The translations under genes were made by a program, and so were the position numbers. A model generated the notes under the pieces. The model did not search any database. It saw nothing but the letters and a program-made list of their open reading frames with translations, and was not told the origin of the DNA. From the NCBI RefSeq assembly GCF_014905115.1, contig NZ_CP041235.1, forward strand, positions 1,550,001-1,614,000: a DNA stretch of 64,000 nt. The letters run 5' to 3'. This document shows positions 54,941 to 64,000 of the stretch, piece after piece. The stretch's first letter is position 1; the number at the start of each line of letters is the position of its first letter. Origin of the DNA: Sulfurimonas sediminis (GTDB lineage: Bacteria; Campylobacterota; Campylobacteria; Campylobacterales; Sulfurimonadaceae).

Positions 54941-55701
54941 ATTTTTCCTTCTAAATATTTTTTATTTTCTGTTATCTTTTTTCGTAATGTGTTTCTGTTT
55001 AAACCCAAACTTTCAGCTAACTGTACCTGTGATTTAAACTTATGCAGACCTGCTTTGAGAAGCGGTACTTCATAAAGATATAAATAGTTTCTATAATCAC
55101 TCTTGGAGCCAAGTTTGTCGTAAAGATAATGTTCAATAATATCCATTAGCTCATTGTCTTGAATATCCTGAAGTAAATAATTTATCATCACCTGTCTTTT
55201 TAAAGAGATGCCATTTTGAGACAAATCAGGTTTGAAATTACTTACGTCAAAGTTACTGCACTCACCAAACAACACAATGGCTTCGCTCACAAACTTTTCG
55301 ATTAATGCTTTGACATCTTCCATTCTCTCTCGTAAAGGAGGAATATTAAACTTCACACTAAAAAGCTCATCAATGGCCCGGTGGGAAAAAGAGTCTTTTG
55401 CCGTTGCTATAACTCTTACATTGTTTTCTTTTACAGCCTGTGCCAAACGTTCAATATTGGGTGAATTGTCAAGATTTGTGATTATGATAGCTTGTGTGTT
55501 TTCTAAAGAAAGAAGCAGCTCATCAAAATTAGATGCATCAATTACAAATGCATCCGGAAGAATAAAAGAAGCCAAGGTCTTTTTTCCAACACCTATCTCA
55601 CCTGTAATAAGGGCATTTACCGTAAGTGTTTTTAAAAGAGTCGCTGTCTTTTTAGCCTGGGAGGAAGCCTCACAGGCAGTTAGAAATTTAGTTACATCCA
55701 C
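54937..55701 (-). CDS. Fis-type AAA+ regulator lacking sigma54-contact motif
   Basis: A 254-residue protein with a reduced AAA+ domain and a C-terminal Fis helix-turn-helix (SQVQLAESLGLNRNTLRKKI). Walker A is GEIGVGKKTLA, and IPPLRERMEDVKALIEKF is the sensor-like NtrC stretch. The GAFTGA loop required to contact sigma54 is absent, as is a clear GxxxG Walker-B acidic pair. The start at a GTG overlapping slyD gives the protein a compact N-terminus (MDVTKFLTACEASSQ); in-frame ATG codons lie further up within slyD. It may control transcription without acting as a sigma54 activator. Confidence 0.72.
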   Translation of the reverse strand: MDVTKFLTACEASSQAKKTATLLKTLTVNALITGEIGVGKKTLASFILPDAFVIDASNFDELLLSLENTQAIIITNLDNSPNIERLAQAVKENNVRVIATAKDSFSHRAIDELFSVKFNIPPLRERMEDVKALIEKFVSEAIVLFGECSNFDVSNFKPDLSQNGISLKRQVMINYLLQDIQDNELMDIIEHYLYDKLGSKSDYRNYLYLYEVPLLKAGLHKFKSQVQLAESLGLNRNTLRKKITENKKYLEGKI

Positions 55702-56212
55702 AACCGCTGCCGCCACCTGTTCCACAACAACCCTCTTCATCAGAAGGTTTGTTTTCTTCCGGAACACCAGTCATTGCTTCTTCAGCAGAGGCATCTCTTA
55801 CATTGTTAATGGCAACAGTGAACATTAAATCTTTTCCTGCAAGAGGATGATTAAAATCAATTACGACAGTATCATCTTTGATTTCTTTTACTGTAACCTG
55901 CACAGTTCCGCCATCTTCACCCTGACCGTAAAGAGTCATGCCTTCAGTTAAATCAATCCCGGCAAACTGTTCTTTTGGAACCTCTTGAGTTGCATCTGCA
56001 TTATACTCGCCATAGGCATCTGCCGCTTTTACCAAGATGTCAGCTTTGTCACCTGTATTCATATCTTTGATTCCATTTTCAAGTCCTGGAATAATTTGTC
56101 CTTTTCCGAACATAAATACCAATGGAGCTCCGCCTTTGTTACTGTCTACGATTTGATCGCCATCACGTACTTCATATTCCATTGATACAATTTGATTGTC
56201 TTGAATTGCCAT
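55688..56212 (-). CDS. slyD: FKBP-type peptidyl-prolyl isomerase SlyD
   Basis: A 174-residue protein with the SlyD FKBP core VSMEYEVRDGDQIVDS and FMFGKGQIIPGLENGIKDM, an insert-in-flap region, and a short cysteine-rich tail (EEGCCGTGGGSGCGCN) that could bind nickel or other metals. It acts as a cytoplasmic foldase and metallochaperone. Overlaps the Fis-type AAA+ gene by 14 bp. Confidence 0.93.
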   Translation of the reverse strand: MAIQDNQIVSMEYEVRDGDQIVDSNKGGAPLVFMFGKGQIIPGLENGIKDMNTGDKADILVKAADAYGEYNADATQEVPKEQFAGIDLTEGMTLYGQGEDGGTVQVTVKEIKDDTVVIDFNHPLAGKDLMFTVAINNVRDASAEEAMTGVPEENKPSDEEGCCGTGGGSGCGCN

Positions 56213-56286
56213 TATTTTACCTTTTATTTTTTTGGGATTTTATCATAATAATCTATATTATTGCTGAAAAGCATATTTTACCCCGT

Positions 56287-57192
56287 TTAGCCTAAATGTT
56301 TCTTAGCCTCTTTTGCTTCTTTTGAATGAGGATATTTTGCAATTACAGCATTGTAAAATGCCTTTGCATGTGCCTTGTCTCCTGTTTTATCCATCGCAAT
56401 CGCAGTATGTAACAACAGTTTTGGCATATACGAAGCTTTGTCATACAAAGAAGCACTTTTTTTAAAATATGAAATTGCCTGTGCATAATTTTTTCTTTTA
56501 AAGTTCATCTCGCCTATCATATAATGTGCATAGGCCGGCTTGTATTTTCTTTTGATGAGTTCTTTATAGTTTTGAATCGCTTTTGTATAGTATCTTTTGT
56601 CAAAATTTGCTTTTGCCTGGTTGTATAACTGTGCACTGCTTATTTTTCTCGGTTTCACACTTTTTTTTCTAGACTGCATCTCTTTTGCAATCAATGTTTT
56701 AAAATCATTGATATCTTTTACAAGAGTATTGAATGCCTCTTTGCTTACATACTGAGCATTCATTTTATCTACGACTTTTGAAAGCGCAAAGATCATGGTT
56801 TGCAGTTTTGCTATCTCATCTTGATTCTTCTGTACTTTTTCAGCCAGTCTGGTTTGAAACTCATGAATATTGTCAAGATTTACTCTGTTTTCTTCTTTGA
56901 ATTTTTGTAATTCCAGCTTATTTTCATGAGAGCGTACACTCAGATTTTCTACAACACTTTGTATGCCGTCCACTCTTTCACGCAATGAATCAAGTTTACT
57001 GGCTTGTGATTTTGTATTTATGGCAACTTTTTTCAAAGTATCTTTTGTTTGCAAAATAACTTTTTCACTTTGAGTAAGTCCGTAGGGTGTCGGTGCAGTC
57101 AAGTCGCCTGCTCCGAACGCAGAAGGTTCAGAAGCAAACGATAAAGAAGAGACAAAAGTAAGAAGTAATAAAGTGCGTATATTACTTTTCAT
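56287..57192 (-). CDS. cpoB: Tol-Pal associated TPR protein CpoB (YbgF)
   Basis: A 301-residue secreted protein with a signal peptide (about 1-21), an N-terminal coiled coil (about 35-165) and C-terminal TPR repeats (about 185-300, e.g. YNQAKANFDKRYYTKAIQNY and AISYFKKSASLYDKASYMPK). That is the CpoB/YbgF layout. It lies last in the tol-pal block and helps link outer-membrane constriction to peptidoglycan synthesis. ATG at 57192 is used; a GTG lies one codon earlier. Confidence 0.87.
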   Translation of the reverse strand: MKSNIRTLLLLTFVSSLSFASEPSAFGAGDLTAPTPYGLTQSEKVILQTKDTLKKVAINTKSQASKLDSLRERVDGIQSVVENLSVRSHENKLELQKFKEENRVNLDNIHEFQTRLAEKVQKNQDEIAKLQTMIFALSKVVDKMNAQYVSKEAFNTLVKDINDFKTLIAKEMQSRKKSVKPRKISSAQLYNQAKANFDKRYYTKAIQNYKELIKRKYKPAYAHYMIGEMNFKRKNYAQAISYFKKSASLYDKASYMPKLLLHTAIAMDKTGDKAHAKAFYNAVIAKYPHSKEAKEAKKHLG

Positions 57193-57202
57193 CACATAAA
57201 AC

Positions 57203-57760
57203 TTATGGTAAAAGTTTAAAATTTACGCGACGGTTTTTAGCCCAGCATTCTCTTGTGTGTTCGGTACATACAGGGTTACTCTCTCCGTAACTGACCATAG
57301 AGATACGAGAAGCATCAACACCCTCAGCAACCAAAGCTTTTTTTACACTGTTTGCACGCTTGAGTCCAAGTGCGAAGTTGTACTCATCACTTCCCCACTC
57401 ATCACAGTTACCTTCAAGTTTTATATTAAAAGACTTTGCAGTAGTTTTTCCAAGTTCTGCTGCAGTATCTACTTTTTCCTGCATATCAGGTCTGATGTTA
57501 TACTTGTCAAAATCAAAATAGACTGTAGGAAATTTTGATTCAATTGCACCAGTACTGAACTGATTGCTGTTGAGGCTGTTTGTAGATGAACTGATTTCCG
57601 CATTTTCACCTGTTACAGTTTCAGTCATCACTTCTTCAACTTCTTGTGCTACCGGTGCCGTGACTTCTTCAGTCTTTGTGTCGACTGCCGGTTCTTTTGT
57701 ACTACAACCACTGAAAACTAAAAGTGCTACTACAACACTTGAAAGAACTATACTTTTCAT
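57203..57760 (-). CDS. pal: peptidoglycan-associated lipoprotein Pal
   Basis: A 185-residue lipoprotein: lipobox LLVFSGCS, an acidic linker rich in Glu/Thr (about 22-75) and a C-terminal OmpA-like domain with VYFDFDKYNIRPDM, LEGNCDEWGSDEYNFALGLK and the peptidoglycan-binding NRRVNFKLLP. Pal tethers the outer membrane to peptidoglycan together with TolB. Confidence 0.95.
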   Translation of the reverse strand: MKSIVLSSVVVALLVFSGCSTKEPAVDTKTEEVTAPVAQEVEEVMTETVTGENAEISSSTNSLNSNQFSTGAIESKFPTVYFDFDKYNIRPDMQEKVDTAAELGKTTAKSFNIKLEGNCDEWGSDEYNFALGLKRANSVKKALVAEGVDASRISMVSYGESNPVCTEHTRECWAKNRRVNFKLLP

Positions 57761-57832
57761 TATTTATTTCCTTGCTTTTAAAATTGATATATTATACCAA
57801 AAAAATGTAATAAGTGATGAACACTTACAACC

Positions 57833-59083
57833 TTACCAGTCCATAGATTGTATTTTTCCTGATTTTAGAGGAAAAAGATAGTTTTTATTGTGCATCAGCC
57901 GAATAATGCCAATGGCACTTTGCGATTTATAGTTTTTTATAAATATAATTGCATCACCGTCTTTGGAAAACCTTGGAAACTCATTCACTCCTGTCGCAGT
58001 GAGCCTGCGAATAAAATCAGTTTCTGTTGAGATAAGATGCAGATTAAATGTATTTGCACTAAAAGCATTTGAACTTTCACGGGCCTCATAGACTACATAA
58101 TGTCCTTGCGCACTGCATGAAGAGTTTGCTTTTCCATAATAAACCAGCTGCTCTACAAGTCCGTTGTCCAATCTCTTGGAAAAGACATTGGGATAGCCTA
58201 AACGGGATGAAATAAAAATAATTTTATCATCTCCCATAAACTGTCCGTTTACATCTATTCCGCTGTATGAGGTAATTCTTTTATATTTTTTTGTCTCTGT
58301 ATTGTAAAGATAAATATCCGGCTGACCGTCTCTTGCCATTGTCAGCAGCAGCTTTTTTCCGTCTTCGCTGACATCTGAACATACCATCATCCCGTCAGAA
58401 GATATGATGTTTTTCACTTTTGCAGTTTTAATATCAACATGCTTCAAAGTAGGTTCAAAAGAATCCAGTGATGTATAATAAAATGCAGTTTGTGCTTTGT
58501 TTGCCCATTTTGGAAAGATATTCAATCCGCCTGAGATGATTACATGCTGGTAGGAGAGTGTATAGTCCGCAATAATAATTTCACTTTTTTTAGGTGCAAC
58601 TATACGGGAAAATATAACTTTTCTCTTCATCCATCCAACAGAAGGCTCACCCATAAACTCATTGATATCATAAGCCATGGCATGAGAGATAAACATATAA
58701 ATATTTTTGTTGTTTACTCTGTATCGCTTTGAAAAGACTACTTCATTTTGGTGAAACAGAATCATTTCGATATTTAAAGCTTTGTTGTCATCCTCAAACA
58801 GTTTATAGCGCAAAACATAATTCATATCTTTATTGGCGACAAGTACATTTGTATCATCAAAATCGGCAAACCTGTGATGCCTGTCAACATTAAATAGAGA
58901 AATAACATTTAAATCTGCTACAAGAGACTTAAAAAAACGCAGCTTAAATGTGTCATTATAGCTGAGCGACGCATCTTCAACTGCCAAGGAAGGCAAAGAG
59001 TCTGCTTTTTTCACTACTTCTATAGTTGCATCACCTGCAAAAGCCAGGCTGATTAAAATGAACAAAGAAAAAAATATTTTCAA
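57833..59083 (-). CDS. tolB: Tol-Pal periplasmic protein TolB
   Basis: A 416-residue protein with a signal peptide (about 1-16), an N-terminal alpha/beta domain and a six-bladed WD40-like propeller (repeats such as DGQPDIYLYNTETKKYKRIT and LGYPNVFSKRLDNGLVEQL). It binds Pal and links it to the inner-membrane Tol proteins. Encoded between the TolA-like and pal genes, the standard order. Confidence 0.93.
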   Translation of the reverse strand: MKIFFSLFILISLAFAGDATIEVVKKADSLPSLAVEDASLSYNDTFKLRFFKSLVADLNVISLFNVDRHHRFADFDDTNVLVANKDMNYVLRYKLFEDDNKALNIEMILFHQNEVVFSKRYRVNNKNIYMFISHAMAYDINEFMGEPSVGWMKRKVIFSRIVAPKKSEIIIADYTLSYQHVIISGGLNIFPKWANKAQTAFYYTSLDSFEPTLKHVDIKTAKVKNIISSDGMMVCSDVSEDGKKLLLTMARDGQPDIYLYNTETKKYKRITSYSGIDVNGQFMGDDKIIFISSRLGYPNVFSKRLDNGLVEQLVYYGKANSSCSAQGHYVVYEARESSNAFSANTFNLHLISTETDFIRRLTATGVNEFPRFSKDGDAIIFIKNYKSQSAIGIIRLMHNKNYLFPLKSGKIQSMDW

Positions 59084-59086
59084 AAT

Positions 59087-59803
59087 CTACTCCTTAGAAA
59101 TTAATATAACAATCGTTCTGCTCGGTCTGTTTTTCGGGTTGACAGGAAAGACAACATTTTTCAATCGTTCTTTAATCCTGTCTGCTTCTTCATTGAGTGC
59201 TTCATTGTTAGAATAACTCAGTATTCTAAAATCAATAAGTTTGCCAAAAGGGTCAAGTTCGATTACTGTTTTTACACTGTTGCCCTCACTGTTTTGCGGC
59301 ACATTAAAATGTTGATAAACAATATCCTGAATTTTAGCCAAATATTCATTAACTTCATTCGCAGCAGATGTTGCTTCATTTTTTGACGGATCATGGCTTG
59401 CCTGAAGTGTACTGATCTTTTGTGTTACAGACTCTCTCTCTTCTTCTTTTGTGGGCCTGATTTTTCTTGTAATCTGTTCTATCCGTCTTTTATTATCGGT
59501 TTTTTTAACTTTTTTTACACTGTTGTCTATTTTCTTTGTCCATACATCACTGAATAGATTATTGATATCTATGTTTTTTACAGCTTTTTTAGTTGCGGGA
59601 ACTGTTTTGGAACTTTTCTTTTTCAGCGGGTGCTTTGTATTTGTAACATTGATTGAAACAGAGATATAATTTTCTTTTTTATAGCCATATGCTTTTGTTT
59701 TGGAAGCATTAAACATCATATAAAGAAATGAGAATAAAAAAAATGCAAAAAGAGAGAGTGACAAAAAGCCACTTATATAAAAATAACGGCTGTTGTTATC
59801 CAT
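59087..59803 (-). CDS. TolA/TonB-like energy-transducing protein
   Basis: A 238-residue protein with one membrane helix (about 12-31), a Lys/Thr-rich middle section and a C-terminal domain resembling TolA/TonB (VIELDPFGKLIDFRILSYS, then RPSRTIVILIS). By position after the ExbD/TolR gene it should be the TolA of this system; the C-terminal SYSNNEALNEEADRI pattern is also TonB-like. It overlaps exbD by 8 bp. Confidence 0.82.
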   Translation of the reverse strand: MDNNSRYFYISGFLSLSLFAFFLFSFLYMMFNASKTKAYGYKKENYISVSINVTNTKHPLKKKSSKTVPATKKAVKNIDINNLFSDVWTKKIDNSVKKVKKTDNKRRIEQITRKIRPTKEEERESVTQKISTLQASHDPSKNEATSAANEVNEYLAKIQDIVYQHFNVPQNSEGNSVKTVIELDPFGKLIDFRILSYSNNEALNEEADRIKERLKNVVFPVNPKNRPSRTIVILISKE

Positions 59804-60188
59804 TTGTAGCTAAAGATACCTCAGTGAAACCGGCTTGTTTAACCGCAGCAAGCACTGACATAACTATACCATAGTCCAAACGTTTATCTGCACTGATTAA
59901 TACAGTTGCTTTTTTATTTAACTTTCTTGCATACAATGAAAAATTATCCATAAAAGCATTTAAGAGATAGATATCTTTATTGACTTTTATATTTCTTTCT
60001 TTGTCTATTGTTATATGTACAGGAGGAATCTTCGAGAGTTGCTCGGTTGTTGAGCCCTGTGGCAGTTTTATATTCTCTTCATAAATGATATTTGGAGCAA
60101 TAACCATCAAAACAACGAGCAGTACAAGCATTACGTCAACAAGGGGAGTAATGTTGAGCTCTGGTTTTTCTTCCCAATCATACAGCAC
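59796..60188 (-). CDS. ExbD/TolR-family protein
   Basis: A 130-residue protein with a single N-terminal helix (about 15-36, TPLVDVMLVLLVVLMVIA) bearing the conserved Asp, and a small periplasmic domain. With the ExbB/TolQ gene it forms the proton-driven motor of Tol-Pal; TolR is likely from the neighbours. Confidence 0.92.
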   Translation of the reverse strand: MLYDWEEKPELNITPLVDVMLVLLVVLMVIAPNIIYEENIKLPQGSTTEQLSKIPPVHITIDKERNIKVNKDIYLLNAFMDNFSLYARKLNKKATVLISADKRLDYGIVMSVLAAVKQAGFTEVSLATNG

Positions 60189-60192
60189 TGTT

Positions 60193-60759
60193 TTACGCCT
60201 TACGTGCTAAAATCGCATCACTTTGCATTTGTATATAACTGATAAGTTCATAAGAGTTTCTTTTCAAAACCTGATGATATGTATACGCAAATATTGCCAC
60301 AAATATACCCGATGCAGTAGCGACGAGTGCATCCGAAACGCCGCTGGCAATAATTGACATACCCCCGCTGTTTTGTCCGATATGTGAAAAAGTATCCAGT
60401 ATAGAGACCACTGTACCAAAAAGTCCGATAAAAGGAGAAGTAGAAGCAAAAACAGAGAGTACGGAAAGTCCTTTTGTTGCTTCTTTTGTCGCAGCAAGCA
60501 TTCCGAGTCCTAAAACTTCTTTTGAAACAACATTACTGGTTTTTATAAAATTATTTAAAAAAGAGTTTTCATTTACAGTAGTAGCTCCAAGTAAAAGTGA
60601 TTCAAGAGAAGCACTTTCACGAGAAAGCCAGTTATTAAGAGAAAAATAGCGGTAAAAAAACACCCAGTTCAATACTATAAAGTATAAAGAGAGCAGTAGC
60701 AATACTCCGAGAGTCACAGGGTGGCTTTTTAGATAAAAATCTATTAAATTATTAATCAT
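60193..60759 (-). CDS. ExbB/TolQ-family proton channel
   Basis: A 188-residue protein with three membrane helices (about 14-34, 98-120 and 138-160), the last ones enclosing the conserved STSPFIGLFGTVVSILDTF and SDALVATASGIFVAI. It is TolQ by context. Starts 7 bp after atpC stop region in the same strand run. Confidence 0.92.
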   Translation of the reverse strand: MINNLIDFYLKSHPVTLGVLLLLSLYFIVLNWVFFYRYFSLNNWLSRESASLESLLLGATTVNENSFLNNFIKTSNVVSKEVLGLGMLAATKEATKGLSVLSVFASTSPFIGLFGTVVSILDTFSHIGQNSGGMSIIASGVSDALVATASGIFVAIFAYTYHQVLKRNSYELISYIQMQSDAILARKA

Positions 60760-60766
60760 ACGGTTA

Positions 60767-61159
60767 CTATATTAACTTTTGTGCGGCAGATTCAATTTTT
60801 GCTGATACTGATGCAATAGCAGTGCTTGAATCTGCAATTTCATTAATAAGTTTTTTCGCTGCATCAAGTGCCTGCGCAATCTCAGATTCAGTTTCACCGC
60901 GAATTGCAGCAGCACCTTCAACCAAAATAACAACTTTTTCTTCATCAACTTGAACAACGCCCCAATTAACAACAATAGACTCGACTGATTTATCTTCTTT
61001 TTCGATATCTACCACGCCAGCTTCTAACAATGTAGTTAGAGATGCATGACCTGCCAGAACACCAAACTCTCCCTCTTTTCCAGGAAGAACAACACTGACA
61101 GCTTTACCATTATAGATTTCACCGTCAGGCGTTAGGATTTCAAGTTTAAATGTATCCAT
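60767..61159 (-). CDS. atpC: F1 ATP synthase epsilon subunit AtpC
   Basis: A 130-residue protein with the ten-strand N-terminal domain (FKLEILTPDGEIYNGKAVSVVLPGKEGEFGVLAGHA) and a helical C-terminal hairpin. The family inhibits hydrolysis and couples F1 to Fo. Last gene of the F1 set; only 7 bp before the TolQ-like gene, suggesting a shared transcript. Confidence 0.95.
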   Translation of the reverse strand: MDTFKLEILTPDGEIYNGKAVSVVLPGKEGEFGVLAGHASLTTLLEAGVVDIEKEDKSVESIVVNWGVVQVDEEKVVILVEGAAAIRGETESEIAQALDAAKKLINEIADSSTAIASVSAKIESAAQKLI

Positions 61160-61186
61160 TACAGTCCTTTGTCTTAAGCGATATGC

Positions 61187-63483
<2,297 letters not shown>

Positions 63484-63493
63484 AAGTTATTCC

Positions 63494-64000
63494 TTAGTTA
63501 GCTACAAAGCTGGCTTTGAACTCTTCTAGTGCTTTCATCAATAGTGTTTTTGTTTCATCATCTACTTTTTTAGTACTTCTGATATTTTCAAAGATCTGAG
63601 GATATGATGCTTCTATAAACGGATAAAGTTCTGCTTCAAAACGAACAACATTTGATACATCCATATCATCCAAGAAACCTTCATTTCCGGCAAATATAAT
63701 AACAACCTGTTTTTCAGCAGGAAGTGGTGAGAAAGGCCCCTGTTTTAGGATTTCAACCATTCTTTGTCCACGCTCTAACTGCTTACGTGAAACTTCATCA
63801 AGATCAGATGCGAACTGGGCAAATGCCTGCAATTCTCTAAAAGATGCAAGATCGAGTCTTAATGTACCTGCCACCTGTTTTGTAGCTTTAATTTGCGCAG
63901 CACCACCAACACGAGATACTGAAAGACCGACATTGATCGCAGGACGAACACCTGAATTAAACAAGTCAGTTTCCAAGAAAATCTGACCATCAGTAATAGA
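63494..64000 (-). CDS. atpA: F1 ATP synthase alpha subunit AtpA (C-terminal part)
   Basis: The last ~169 residues of the alpha subunit are present; the start lies beyond the window. [31 protein letters not shown] and the C-terminal helices are characteristic. The order atpA-atpG-atpD-atpC matches bacterial F1 operons, with the Fo and delta genes presumably further upstream. Confidence 0.96.
   Translation of the reverse strand, partial: SITDGQIFLETDLFNSGVRPAINVGLSVSRVGGAAQIKATKQVAGTLRLDLASFRELQAFAQFASDLDEVSRKQLERGQRMVEILKQGPFSPLPAEKQVVIIFAGNEGFLDDMDVSNVVRFEAELYPFIEASYPQIFENIRSTKKVDDETKTLLMKALEEFKASFVAN

Noticed and set aside
55232-55828. 198-residue plus-strand ORF opposite the Fis-type AAA+ gene
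   Set aside because: Ser/Thr-rich antisense translation; the minus-strand gene has recognisable Walker A and Fis motifs.

Overview
The window looks like a chromosomal segment of a denitrifying, chemolithotrophic member of the Campylobacterota (Epsilonproteobacteria), most like Sulfurimonas. This is inferred from recognisable proteins and gene order, not from a search. The pointers are the order atpA-G-D-C then exbB/exbD/tolA-like/tolB/pal/cpoB/slyD, a ~390-residue TrmB, an ftsE-ftsX-envC block, a cytochrome cd1 denitrification cluster, many c-type cytochromes and an AT-rich, densely packed genome with many 1-26 bp gene overlaps.

Layout. 1-3.1 kb (minus): 5' part of an RND efflux pump, an FtsL-like protein and rsmH. 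3.2-4.2 kb: a membrane-anchored receiver protein with a degenerate HPt domain. 4.4-12.2 kb (plus): nitric oxide reductase (norC, norB and two small membrane proteins), nirS, a small cytochrome c, and the heme d1 genes nirJ, nirF and cobA/nirE. 12.2-14.3 kb: Sel1-repeat protein, small proteins and a TrpD2-like protein. 14.3-17.7 kb (minus): an operon for a peroxidase-like protein with three heme motifs, a membrane pentaheme cytochrome and a thioredoxin-fold protein. 17.7-22.6 kb: precorrin-2 dehydrogenase, the two-domain siroheme decarboxylase nirDL, three small membrane proteins, then a DUF2249 / 12-TM membrane protein / DUF59 operon. 22.6-25.3 kb: an NO/redox-type Crp/Fnr regulator, proA, proC. 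25.4-37.6 kb: thrC, envC-ftsX-ftsE, trmB, an FN3 lipoprotein, rluD, rodA, an MsbA-like exporter and a heptosyltransferase-like protein. 37.6-38.9 kb: six tRNA genes (Asp, Val, Glu, Val, Asp, Lys) with segmental duplications. 38.9-46.7 kb: cinA-like, ileS, gatA, guaB and small proteins. 47.0-51.3 kb: an AT-rich cytochrome (SHP/DHC/b561) plus two-component module next to a palindromic repeat. 51.4-64 kb: RDD protein, ttcA, mtn, a nitrilase-family protein, fabD, a Fis-type AAA+ protein, slyD, Tol-Pal and the F1 ATP synthase genes (atpA cut by the window end).

How it works together. Four near-perfect TTGAY-N4-ATCAW boxes lie upstream of norC's operon, the small cytochrome-nirJ-nirF-cobA operon, nirDL and the DUF2249 operon. 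In all four the box centre is 41.5 bp upstream of the start predicted from a TANAAT-like -10. A Crp/Fnr protein with an ETLSR recognition helix and no Fnr-type cysteine cluster is encoded beside the last of these, so the window appears to hold a regulon together with its regulator. cobA, precorrin-2 dehydrogenase, NirDL, NirJ and NirF give most of the heme d1 pathway for NirS.

The most unexpected signal is not a gene. The 8-mer TACATGTA occurs 22 times, about ten times what base composition predicts by a hand estimate. In 20 of 22 copies it is followed by A on the plus strand, whatever the direction of the host gene, which suggests an oriented genome-wide motif.
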